From the NCBI GenBank assembly GCA_938003955.1, contig CALKXE010000062.1:1-33218 (forward strand): 33,218 nucleotides of DNA. The letters run 5' to 3'. The notes beneath the pieces were generated by a model. It was not told the DNA's origin. It did not search any database and worked only from the letters and a program-made list of their open reading frames with translations. This DNA comes from an uncultured Saprospiraceae bacterium (GTDB lineage: Bacteria > Bacteroidota > Bacteroidia > Chitinophagales > Saprospiraceae). Below, piece by piece: positions 17,645-25,900 of the stretch. The position numbers and the translations under genes are program-made. Every line of letters begins with the position of its first letter. Within the stretch, counting starts at the first letter, position 1.

Positions 17645-17679
17645 TGCCCCTATGATGAAAATTGTAGGGGCATTTTTTT
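17645..17679 (+). terminator. Rho-independent terminator of the giant surface gene
   Basis: The stem TGCCCCTA (17645-17652) pairs with TAGGGGCA (17665-17672), followed by a run of seven Ts. It lies 63 bases after the stop codon. Confidence 0.88.
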
Positions 17680-17712
17680 GATGTTGTATAGGTTCAATAG
17701 ACTAATCGATAT

Positions 17713-18107
17713 TCGACCGCTTCACTTTTAGAATCAGACATTCAATAAACTAAAAGCCAATGTTGATTACAATTCATTGGAATCCTAAACATGCTTTTGC
17801 AAAGCAAAAGCAAAACAAAAATCAACATCCCATCAAATTGCACAATAACTTAAGAACATTCACATTCGACTTTCGATCGCTTCGCTTTTAGACTAATAGA
17901 TAATTAGACATTAGACCACTGCGCTTTTCGAGTTTCGACTTTTCCAAAAACACTCAAAACTAATGTCGATTACAATTCTATAATAGACTATTCGATTATT
18001 AAACTTTAGAACGCTTCGCTTTTCGAGGTTTGAATTTTCGAAAACCACTCAAAACTAATGTCGATTACAATTTATTGGAATCCGAAAGAAGACTTTGCAA
18101 AGCAAAA
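17713..18107. repeat. Cluster of intergenic repeats (three copies of a composite unit)
   Basis: Two sub-motifs recur. The first is a 'TTCGACCGCTTCGCTTTTAGA'-type motif, seen near 17712, 17876, 17914 and 18008. The second begins CACTCAAAACTAATGTCGAT and continues TACAATT. Its copies at 17951-17977 and 18046-18072 are identical over 27 bases, and a diverged copy lies at about 17747-17782. The first and third copies also share a downstream tail (ATTGGAATCC ... TTTGCAAAGCAAAA). No reading frame spans the cluster. Related motifs recur at 25704-25835, so this is a dispersed non-coding repeat family of the genome. Confidence 0.7.
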
Positions 18108-18378
18108 ATGAAATTACTGTCATATTAAAATCACCACCCTTTCCCTTCCTTCAAATACACTAAAAAGAGATGCATTTCAAAATGTCTTTTTTGAATAAAT
18201 TGGAAAATTATAAAAACATATAAGAAATTTTGCTAGATCAACGTCATGAAGCGATTTAGCGATTCAAACAAATCAGCGATTCAGCAAAAATGAAAGTTGA
18301 AATTCTGATAATTAATATAAAGAAACGACAAAGCTTCATCTGGCTTTCGCAGAAAACAGTGAAACGGAAATACCCCTT
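18108..18378. other. Gene-free tail of the repeat-rich intergenic region
   Basis: No gene is supported. Near 18248-18292 the short unit AGCGATT occurs four times (GAAGCGATTTAGCGATTC and CAGCGATTCAGCGATT-like spacing), a minor local repeat. The rest is AT-rich. Confidence 0.4.
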
Positions 18379-18413
18379 AAAAAAGCCACTTCCCAAATCA
18401 ATGGAAAGTGGCT
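18379..18413 (-). terminator. Rho-independent terminator of hppA
   Basis: On the minus strand AGCCACTT (18413-18406) pairs with AAGTGGCT (18391-18384) and is followed by a run of Ts (the A-run at 18379-18384 on the plus strand). It lies about 28 bases after the hppA stop. Confidence 0.88.
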
Positions 18414-18440
18414 TCGATATTATTTAAATCTGATTACCTC

Positions 18441-20606
18441 TTAGATAAACGGAGCGATTACTAACGCTACTACAGACATTAACTTCAATAAGATATTCAA
18501 TGAAGGACCAGAAGTATCTTTGAATGGATCACCTACTGTATCCCCTACTACTGTTGCTTTGTGAGCCTCAGATCCTTTGTAGTGCATAACGCCATCAATC
18601 TCAACTCCTTCTTCAAACATTTTCTTAGCATTATCCCATGCACCACCAGCATTAGACTGGAAGATCGCCATAAGAACACCACAAACTGTTACTCCAGCTA
18701 GAACACCTCCTAACATTTCAGGTCCTCCAAGGAAACCAAAAAGTACTGGTGTCACTACTGCAATAAGTCCAGGTAAGATCATCTCACGAATAGATGCCTC
18801 AGTAGATATCTCTACACACTTGCTATATTCAGCTTTACCATCTGCCGCTTCGAATATAGCAATATCAGCTGCTGACCATTCACTTTGTTCTTTTCCATCA
18901 TATTTTTTCATAACTGCAAGTGCAGCTTTCAATTCTGGAATATCAGCAAATTGTCTTCTTACCTCGTTGATCATATCCATTGCCGCTTTTCCTACTGCAT
19001 TCATAGACAATGCTGAGAATAAGAATGGAAGCATACCTCCGACTAATAGACCAGCCATTACTTTAGGTTGTGCAATATCTATAGATGTAATACCTGCTGT
19101 AGCCATAAATGCTGCAAATAATGCCAAAGCTGTCAATGCTGCAGATCCAATTGCGAATCCTTTACCTATTGCCGCTGTAGTATTACCTACTGCATCCAAC
19201 TTATCCGTTCTTTGTCTTACTTCTTTTGGAAGCTCAGCCATCTCTGCGATACCACCTGCATTATCAGCAATCGGTCCATATGCATCTACTGCCAGCTGGA
19301 TTCCTGTATTTGATAACATTCCTACCGCTGCAATAGCGATACCATATAGTCCAGCAAAGTAATGCGCTCCTAAAATAGCAGCTGCCAATACGATGATCGG
19401 TCCCGCTGTAGAAATCATACCTACTCCAAGACCTGCGATGATGTTTGTCGCTGCTCCCGTTAATGATTGTTTTACGATTGACATTACTGGCTTAGATCCT
19501 GTGCCTGTGTAATACTCAGTAATCATACCGATCAATAGACCTGCACCAAGACCACAAAGTACTGCGAAGAATACACCATTTGCAGTGTACTCACCCATAC
19601 CATTTGGAAGCATCCAATTAGCAATAGCCCATGTTGCTGCAAGCATAAGGATCGCAGAAACAAGCTCTCCTTTAGTCAATGCTTTCTTAGGATCCCCTCC
19701 TTCTTTAACTTTCACGAAGAATGTACCTATTATAGAAGTAAGTATTCCTACCGCAGCTAATACTAAAGGAAGTAAAACGGCATTCATACCGCCAAACTCA
19801 TTTCCTGAATCAAAGCCGCCAACAACACCAATATAAGTTGCTCCTAATACCATAGTACCTATGATAGATCCTACGTAAGATTCGAAAAGATCCGCTCCCA
19901 TACCCGCTACATCACCTACATTGTCACCAACGTTATCTGCGATAGTTGCAGGATTCAATGGATGATCTTCAGGAATACCCGCTTCAACCTTTCCTACTAA
20001 ATCAGCTCCAACATCTGCAGCTTTCGTATAAATACCACCACCTACTCTTGCAAATAATGCAATAGATGATGCTCCAAATGAGAATCCAGTTAATACTGTA
20101 ATTACTTTTGTTACTTCGCCTACATTTGAAGTACCAAACATATTAGTATACAACAATAATAAAGCTCCAAGTCCTAAAACCCCTAACCCTACTACACCAA
20201 GTCCCATAACAGCTCCTCCTGCAAAAGCCACCTCTAGTGCTTTGCCTAAACTAGTCCTTGCTGCTGCAGTTGTACGTACGTTTGCTTTTGTAGCCACTTT
20301 CATTCCTATCAATCCAGCCAATGCTGAACATATCGCTCCTAAAATAAAGGATAAAGCCACCATAGGAGATGACGCTTCAGTCATTCCACTCCAAAAAAGT
20401 AAGGCAGCAACAATAACTACGAATATTGATAATACTTTATATTCCGCTTTTAAGAATGACATCGCTCCATCACTAATATGTTTTGCGATTTTTGTCATTT
20501 TTTCAGTACCTGCGTCTTGCTTAGATACCCATCCTGACTTCCAGAAAGTAAAAAGCAGTGCCAGTACACCAAAGACTGGAATTACGTACATTAAATTTTG
20601 TCCCAT
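18441..20606 (-). CDS. hppA: Membrane-bound ion-translocating inorganic pyrophosphatase
   Basis: This 721-residue integral membrane protein with about 16 helices couples pyrophosphate hydrolysis to export of H+ and/or Na+. Family signatures are present in order: [13 protein letters not shown], then [20 protein letters not shown] (the substrate and Mg loop), [10 protein letters not shown], and near the C-terminus [19 protein letters not shown]. The site that sets potassium dependence reads [10 protein letters not shown] (G474 onward) with A478 and G481. Alanine here marks the K+-dependent subfamily, while K+-independent enzymes have lysine. K+-dependent enzymes include both H+ and Na+ pumps, so the ion is not settled. 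Length and motifs are complete. It is monocistronic with a promoter at 20702-20732 and a good terminator. Confidence 0.96.
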   Translation of the reverse strand: MGQNLMYVIPVFGVLALLFTFWKSGWVSKQDAGTEKMTKIAKHISDGAMSFLKAEYKVLSIFVVIVAALLFWSGMTEASSPMVALSFILGAICSALAGLIGMKVATKANVRTTAAARTSLGKALEVAFAGGAVMGLGVVGLGVLGLGALLLLYTNMFGTSNVGEVTKVITVLTGFSFGASSIALFARVGGGIYTKAADVGADLVGKVEAGIPEDHPLNPATIADNVGDNVGDVAGMGADLFESYVGSIIGTMVLGATYIGVVGGFDSGNEFGGMNAVLLPLVLAAVGILTSIIGTFFVKVKEGGDPKKALTKGELVSAILMLAATWAIANWMLPNGMGEYTANGVFFAVLCGLGAGLLIGMITEYYTGTGSKPVMSIVKQSLTGAATNIIAGLGVGMISTAGPIIVLAAAILGAHYFAGLYGIAIAAVGMLSNTGIQLAVDAYGPIADNAGGIAEMAELPKEVRQRTDKLDAVGNTTAAIGKGFAIGSAALTALALFAAFMATAGITSIDIAQPKVMAGLLVGGMLPFLFSALSMNAVGKAAMDMINEVRRQFADIPELKAALAVMKKYDGKEQSEWSAADIAIFEAADGKAEYSKCVEISTEASIREMILPGLIAVVTPVLFGFLGGPEMLGGVLAGVTVCGVLMAIFQSNAGGAWDNAKKMFEEGVEIDGVMHYKGSEAHKATVVGDTVGDPFKDTSGPSLNILLKLMSVVALVIAPFI

Positions 20607-20701
20607 TTAGATTGTTTTTTAGTTTTTAAATTTTGCGTGTTCCGATAATTGCAAATAGAGTATTTCAAAAGAAATCATCTATTACAATTTTAATTCGGCG
20701 C

Positions 20702-20732
20702 TAAAAGTACATTTATTATTATAATTCCCAAA
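20702..20732 (-). promoter_or_regulatory. Promoter of hppA
   Basis: On the minus strand a TTTG -33 element (20732-20729) is followed after 19 bases by TACTTTTA (20709-20702) and then GCGCCG. The -7 box differs from TAnnTTTG only in its last base. The leader to the ATG at 20606 would be about 90 bases. Confidence 0.5.
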
Positions 20733-20851
20733 GAATGCAAAAAGACATATATATTATAAATCAATACATAGAGAATTATATTGGTCAAATTCACCATCAA
20801 AAAGCCAGCAAAATGTAAACAAAAAGGCTAGAAAAGCCATCGATTTTTGGA
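20733..20851. other. Gene-free AT-rich spacer between hppA promoter and peptidase terminator
   Basis: No gene is present. A small hairpin GGCTAGAAAAGCC lies at 20825-20837. Nothing else can be supported. Confidence 0.35.
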
Positions 20852-20885
20852 CAAAAAAAATGAGGTAATGCATCTGCATCACCTC
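20852..20885 (-). terminator. Rho-independent terminator of the S46 peptidase gene
   Basis: On the minus strand TGAGGTGATGCA pairs with TGCATTACCTCA (a near-perfect palindrome with a G-T pair) and is followed by eight Ts. It lies about 115 bases after the stop at 21001, an unusually long 3' leader. Confidence 0.82.
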
Positions 20886-21000
20886 AACCCTAACCAAATG
20901 AAATCAATATAAAATTGATTTAACTTGGTGTAAATATAACACAAAGTCTATTATAGTTGTACTTTTTGTAATAAAATATACTTTGAGTTAAAATAATTTT

Positions 21001-23046
21001 CTACTCAAAAATTTCCCGTACTAATGAATCTGATCCATAGATATACTTCATACATAAGTAAATTGCCTGCCCATGGATAGATATAGCTCTATTTTTAGGA
21101 TCATAGATATAATCATTTGGATAATCCGAGGTCCCTCCCTGTTTGAATACTAATCCTATGAATTCTCCTTCTAAATTAATCAATGGTGAGCCTGAATTTC
21201 CGCCAGTCCCGTCATTAGTTGAGCTTACAAATGCAAGACGTTTCCTATAATCCACTGGAAGTTTTGCCAACAATGTCTGATCTGGCTGACCAGTAGTGCT
21301 ACTAGAAATAATCGAATTGAAAGTTGTGCTTTTATTATCAAATCCACAATAATTATAACCAGCAATATAACCATCAGAGAGCCTAAGTGTACCGTCAGCA
21401 TCTGGAATCATCTTGTCCCCTAGAACAGAATATGTGATATCAAGTAATCGATTATTTAAGGAATCAATGATTGGCTTTTTTCTGATATACTCATCTTTGG
21501 CTAAAAGATACCTTTTGGATATTTTATTAGCCAAAATCATAATTGGATTCGTCATAAGAATAAGTTCATCCCTATTTTCCATAGTCGCTTTAGATTTCTC
21601 ATAACTACCGAAACCAGATTCAGAGAATGCCTCGTCAATATAATCCTCTACAGTCTTCCCCATTAGGATATTCGATAATGTTGGATCATCGTCAGGAATA
21701 TGTTTTTGGATTGAATAGAGCCAAAGCTTAAATTGCTCTCTAGTCTTCTTTCTCTCAGAACCAAAATTCTGTCCGATAGAAAATGCGTCTTGCATCAATG
21801 CCTTTATAGTACTTTCGCTTTCTTTATTTACAATTGATTTTCTATATTTTTCCAATCTATGCAAAAACAATACGTCCCAACTTGTATCCATAGGACTTGG
21901 AGAAAGATTTGTCAACGCCCAGGCATCCTGACTCAACTCATTATATTTTTCCTCTAGTTCCAAATTCAAATCAAAATACTCCTGGGGGAGTGAGCTCTGG
22001 CTCGCTATTTCTACTATTCTGTCAATTGTAACAGCTTTATTAATTTTTTCTAAAACAAATTCCATCCCATTTGATGAATTGACTGCATGATTCAAGGAGT
22101 TTATTGCCCTTATTCTACACATTTGTCCCACAAAATTTGATTCGTCCACATCTTGTGAATCTTCAACACTATTTTTCAACATCTTAATTTTGTCTTTTAT
22201 GATCTCATGCTTATAATTGAGCTTCTGACTTGCTAGATATTGTAACTCCGCTGGCGACTTATACCGATCCGTATTTCCTGGGTATCCAGCTACAAAAACG
22301 ACTTCTCCTTTTTTAGTATTGAATTGATTCATTTTGAGGTGATTACGTTTTGTATCTAATGGTCCACCTCTCTCATAGACTCTCCAGAAAGCCACATCAA
22401 AATCGTAAGTAGGCACACAGTCCTGATTTTCGTCCCATTGATCATTCCTTATCTTAGATTTTGGCATAAAAACAAGACGTACATCTTTATACTTTTTGTA
22501 ACCATTAAGGACTATACTTTTATCATTATAATATCTCTTCACTTCTAAAGTCAAATCTTTATATTCAGGTTTGACAGAATACTTTCTTTTTAAAGAATTT
22601 ATAAGTCCCTCTGTTATTTCTTGCCGTGGCGATAATATCAGCTCATCCGTAATATCAACAGAATTAACTAATAACTCCACAGACATGTATGATGCTTTAA
22701 GTTCAGCATCTAAAGATGTTGCCAGATACCCATTATTAAATACATTGGCTCTTATATTGGGGTTTTGCAATTCAATATTTGAACTACAATGTGCAGCAGT
22801 AATTAATAGCCCTGATTCTGACACGAATGATGCAGTGCAGCCACTATTAAACCGAAGTGTTGCACTTTTAACTTTCTGGTACCACTCCGCTTCTGATAGA
22901 TTATAACCTTCTCGGTACGTAGAAATAACTTCTCCAGTAAGCGGATACATACGTCCGTATTCAGATAGTTCTTTTTGGGTACCTTGTCCTATTACCGAAT
23001 GTGCAATTAGAGCTACAAAACAAATTCTAAATAAATGGTTTATCAT
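21001..23046 (-). CDS. S46-family serine peptidase (dipeptidyl-peptidase 7/11-like)
   Basis: This 681-residue exported peptidase has a signal peptide at about 1-20 (FVALIAHSVIG). Its chymotrypsin-like halves are split by a long helical insert, as in DPP7 and DPP11, which remove N-terminal dipeptides from oligopeptides in the periplasm. The catalytic His is in LLITAAHC (H86). C70 and C87 are placed to form the disulfide seen in the family. The Asp is expected in the YDFDVAFWRVYE segment (about 220-230), and the Ser is in GGNSGSP (S618). The helical insert (about 290-540) is rich in K and E. It differs from canonical members in having AAHC where DPP7/11 normally have NHHC, and FKQGG after the Ser loop where they have FDG. 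Substrate preference therefore cannot be assigned. It probably supplies dipeptides for amino-acid catabolism. Confidence 0.88.
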   Translation of the reverse strand: MINHLFRICFVALIAHSVIGQGTQKELSEYGRMYPLTGEVISTYREGYNLSEAEWYQKVKSATLRFNSGCTASFVSESGLLITAAHCSSNIELQNPNIRANVFNNGYLATSLDAELKASYMSVELLVNSVDITDELILSPRQEITEGLINSLKRKYSVKPEYKDLTLEVKRYYNDKSIVLNGYKKYKDVRLVFMPKSKIRNDQWDENQDCVPTYDFDVAFWRVYERGGPLDTKRNHLKMNQFNTKKGEVVFVAGYPGNTDRYKSPAELQYLASQKLNYKHEIIKDKIKMLKNSVEDSQDVDESNFVGQMCRIRAINSLNHAVNSSNGMEFVLEKINKAVTIDRIVEIASQSSLPQEYFDLNLELEEKYNELSQDAWALTNLSPSPMDTSWDVLFLHRLEKYRKSIVNKESESTIKALMQDAFSIGQNFGSERKKTREQFKLWLYSIQKHIPDDDPTLSNILMGKTVEDYIDEAFSESGFGSYEKSKATMENRDELILMTNPIMILANKISKRYLLAKDEYIRKKPIIDSLNNRLLDITYSVLGDKMIPDADGTLRLSDGYIAGYNYCGFDNKSTTFNSIISSSTTGQPDQTLLAKLPVDYRKRLAFVSSTNDGTGGNSGSPLINLEGEFIGLVFKQGGTSDYPNDYIYDPKNRAISIHGQAIYLCMKYIYGSDSLVREIFE

Positions 23047-23170
23047 AATAATTTGATTTGATCTAGTGAAATACTAAATATACCAGGATATCAAGAGTTT
23101 ATCTAATGGAAAACACTTAAATTTATATTTCTACGTATGTCCAGTTTAATTGAATCCATCAGATATATTA

Positions 23171-23201
23171 TTTGCAACATTTTAAGTTTCTGATATTTTT
23201 G
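23171..23201 (+). promoter_or_regulatory. Promoter of the phosphohexose mutase gene
   Basis: TTTG at 23171-23174, a 19-base spacer and TATTTTTG at 23194-23201 match the Bacteroidota consensus fully. Transcription should start about 8-10 bases before the ATG at 23216. Confidence 0.7.
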
Positions 23202-23215
23202 TCTACATTTCGATT

Positions 23216-24928
23216 ATGGACATAAAACAAATTAATATTAAAGCTAAATATTGGACAACAAGCGTTTTTGACAAAAACACTAGAAATGAGGTCCAAAATA
23301 TAATTGATGACGCTTCTGTAGAACTGCAGGACAGATTTTACAAAGACTTAGCATTTGGGACTGGTGGAATGAGAGGTGTAATGGGCGCTGGCACCAACAG
23401 GGTAAATAAATATACACTAGGAAAGGCCACACAAGGTCTAAGTAATTATATAAAATTATCATATCCTGATGTCGTTGGAAAGGTCGTAATTGCATATGAC
23501 TGCAGACACAATAGTGATACGCTAGCAAGGACCGTCGCTGAGGTATTATCTGCGAATGGCATTAAAGTATATCTTTTCTCTGAACTTAGGACAACTCCAG
23601 AACTTTCCTTTGCAGTGAGACATCTTAATTGTCATGCAGGAATAGTATTGACGGCTTCGCACAATCCACCAGAATATAATGGATACAAGGTATACTGGAC
23701 TGATGGAGGACAGATCGTACCACCAGAGGACAAGGAGATTATATCTGAAATTAATAAGCTGACATTCGAAGACATTAATTTTGATCATAAAAATGACTTA
23801 ATAGAATTAATTGATAAAGAAGTGGATGATGCATTTATCAATGATAGCTGCAAGAATGGGGACTTTGGTGTAGAGAGTAGAGATAAGTTGAAGGTTGTAT
23901 TTACCTCATTACATGGTACGTCAATAACTGCTATCCCTCAAGTTCTAGAAAAGGCTGGATACAGTGATGTAACAATCATCGCAGAACAAGCCGAACCAGA
24001 CGGAGACTTCCCCACTGTAAAGTCACCAAATCCGGAAGAACCAGAGGCATTGTCAATGGCTATATCAAAAGCTGAAGAAATCGGTGCTGATATAGTAATC
24101 GGTACAGATCCGGATAGTGACAGATTAGGGATAGCCGTCAGAAACAGTAAAGGGAACATTGAATTACTCAATGGCAATCAGACTATGCTTCTCATGACCA
24201 AGTTTCTATTGGACCAAAGAATTAAAAAAGGCCTAAACGGTAATGAATTCATAGCATCTACGATCGTGTCTACACCTATGATGCAAAAACTCGCCGATGC
24301 ATATGGCGTAGAAATAAAGACATCATTAACTGGATTCAAATGGATCGCTAAAATGATTAAAGATTTTCCCGAACAAGACTTCATCGGTGGTGGAGAAGAG
24401 AGCTTTGGGTTTATGGTAGGAGATTTTGTGAGAGATAAAGATGCAGTGACATCTACATTACTTGCATGTGAAATAGCCGCCAATGCAAAAGCTAATGGAA
24501 GTTCATTCTATGCAGAACTATTAGCCTGCTACACTCAATATGGTCTCTACAAAGAACGATTGGTCTCACTCGTAAAAAAAGGAGCGAGTGGAGCAGAAGA
24601 AATAAAGCAGATGATGATTGATTTCAAGAATAATCCTCTAATAAGTATCGATGGATCTAAGGTCGTGGTTATTGATGATTATAATACTTCTACATCTACT
24701 GATGTAATCACAGGCAAGGTAACTGACATTGATATACCAAATTCGAACGTACTTATATATACTACTGAAGACGGTACTAAAGTAGCAGCTAGACCTAGCG
24801 GAACTGAACCTAAAATCAAGTTTTACATCAGTGTAAATGATGCATTGTCCGACGTTAGCAACTTCGATAATAAAAACATTGCACTTGAGACTAAGTTAGA
24901 TAGAATAGTATCAGAATTAGGTGTGTAA
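23216..24928 (+). CDS. Phospho-sugar mutase (phosphoglucomutase/phosphomannomutase family)
   Basis: This 570-residue cytoplasmic enzyme interconverts hexose 1-phosphate and 6-phosphate through a phosphoserine. All four family loops are intact. The phosphoserine loop is TASHNPPEYNGYKVYW (S148). The metal loop is GTDPDSDRLGIA (D298, D300, D302). The sugar-binding loop is GGGEESFGFMVGD (around 391-403, E394/E395/S396). The phosphate-binding loop is RPSGTEPKIKFYIS (R526 to T530). Length and N-terminal sequence (FGTGGMRGVMGAG) fit the PgcA-like group rather than GlmM or the short AlgC type. It is monocistronic, with a near-perfect promoter and a bidirectional terminator. Glucose 1-phosphate supply for glycogen or surface glycans is the likely purpose; the exact sugar preference is not shown by sequence. 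Confidence 0.94.
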   Translation: MDIKQINIKAKYWTTSVFDKNTRNEVQNIIDDASVELQDRFYKDLAFGTGGMRGVMGAGTNRVNKYTLGKATQGLSNYIKLSYPDVVGKVVIAYDCRHNSDTLARTVAEVLSANGIKVYLFSELRTTPELSFAVRHLNCHAGIVLTASHNPPEYNGYKVYWTDGGQIVPPEDKEIISEINKLTFEDINFDHKNDLIELIDKEVDDAFINDSCKNGDFGVESRDKLKVVFTSLHGTSITAIPQVLEKAGYSDVTIIAEQAEPDGDFPTVKSPNPEEPEALSMAISKAEEIGADIVIGTDPDSDRLGIAVRNSKGNIELLNGNQTMLLMTKFLLDQRIKKGLNGNEFIASTIVSTPMMQKLADAYGVEIKTSLTGFKWIAKMIKDFPEQDFIGGGEESFGFMVGDFVRDKDAVTSTLLACEIAANAKANGSSFYAELLACYTQYGLYKERLVSLVKKGASGAEEIKQMMIDFKNNPLISIDGSKVVVIDDYNTSTSTDVITGKVTDIDIPNSNVLIYTTEDGTKVAARPSGTEPKIKFYISVNDALSDVSNFDNKNIALETKLDRIVSELGV

Positions 24929-24950
24929 AAAATTAAAAAATCACAAACTA

Positions 24951-24987
24951 AAAAAGCCATCAGAAGTTAATCTGATGGCTTTTTTTA
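24951..24987. terminator. Bidirectional terminator between convergent mutase and thioredoxin-like genes
   Basis: AAAAAGCCATCAG (24951-24963) pairs perfectly with CTGATGGCTTTTT (24972-24984), with T-runs on both strands. It sits between two convergent stop codons and serves both. Confidence 0.92.
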
Positions 24988-25013
24988 TATTCTAATTCTA
25001 GATCTAAAAGTGA

Positions 25014-25535
25014 TTATTCACTTCCTCTTCTTGCTATCATTTGGTCTACACCTGCAGTAAATTCATCTACAGTCTTAGTATAACCAGTTTTACCTAGTGC
25101 ACTAATTGCAAATTCTCCTGCATCATTCTTACTTAGATCAAAAACATGTATCGTTGGATATCCTCTTACACCAAAAGCTTTTTGAAGATTTGAATTCTGC
25201 TTTTTAATTTCAGCTGGTACTGAAGATCTTCTAGGAAAATCAAGCTCTAATAAAACAACATTTTCATCAGCCCATGCTTTAAACTCATCATGAACAAAAA
25301 CACTTTTTGTTAGTCTCTTACACCATCCACACCAATCGCTTCCTGTGAAGTTTGCTAATATAGGTTTTCCAGTTTTCTGTGACTCTTCATATGCTTCATC
25401 TATTTTTACAAGCCATCCTTCATTTCCTGCAGAATAAGCTTCCGCTGTTGATTGACCAAAAGATAAAGTTCCCATGAATACGAATAGAGCAAGGAAGTTC
25501 ACTTTCAGTACTCTTGTTAATTTAATAGCTTGCAT
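25014..25535 (-). CDS. Exported thioredoxin-like protein (thioredoxin_7 type)
   Basis: This 173-residue protein has a signal peptide (about 1-28, FLALFVFMGTLSFGQ) and a single thioredoxin-fold domain. The active site is GSDWCGWCKRL (C69, C72), and the cis-proline segment is RGYPTIHVF. The GSDWCGWC form is typical of small periplasmic thioredoxin_7 / DUF255-like proteins, thought to reduce or repair exported thiol proteins. It lacks the helical C-terminal extension of the two larger paralogues at 876-3512. It is a single gene, convergent with the sugar mutase. Confidence 0.88.
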   Translation of the reverse strand: MQAIKLTRVLKVNFLALFVFMGTLSFGQSTAEAYSAGNEGWLVKIDEAYEESQKTGKPILANFTGSDWCGWCKRLTKSVFVHDEFKAWADENVVLLELDFPRRSSVPAEIKKQNSNLQKAFGVRGYPTIHVFDLSKNDAGEFAISALGKTGYTKTVDEFTAGVDQMIARRGSE

Positions 25536-25703
25536 ATTGTTTCTTTTTATTTTTTTACTTAGTTACAAATATCGCACAAATAATTGAATCCGATATCCTC
25601 TATTCACACGATAGTTGCGTGAAGATAGTTACAATTATTTTGTTCTCAATGTCAATATTTAGACAGTTTTAATAAAATACCCCATTTTTAATATTTTCTT
25701 AAC

Positions 25704-25835
25704 TCTTCGCTGTTCGACCGCTGCGCTGTTCGACTGTTCGACCCTTTCACTTTTCGATGGCTAGACTTTTAGATCGGTGTGCTGTTCGACTTTTGATTGG
25801 AACACAAAAATCATTCAAAACTTCTTTCCATTTAC
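25704..25835. repeat. Second cluster of the dispersed intergenic repeat family
   Basis: Motifs such as TTCGACCGCTGCGCTGTTCG recur here in at least four variants (25707-25792). They are followed by ATTGGAA ... CATTCAAAACT, which resembles the second sub-motif of the cluster at 17713-18107. The region is non-coding and lies upstream of the ABC exporter gene. Confidence 0.6.
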
Positions 25836-25900
25836 GATAGACAATTTATATCATGTTGTGGATGTAAACATTATCTTCGTGTCTTCGTTTGAATATACTT

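Noticed and set aside
17645..17672. Riboswitch or structured RNA after the giant gene
   Set aside because: The short GC-rich stem with an immediate T-run is fully explained as an intrinsic terminator.
18820..20610. Plus-strand frames opposite hppA
   Set aside because: They are antisense shadows of a long, highly conserved membrane protein gene with all its motifs on the minus strand.
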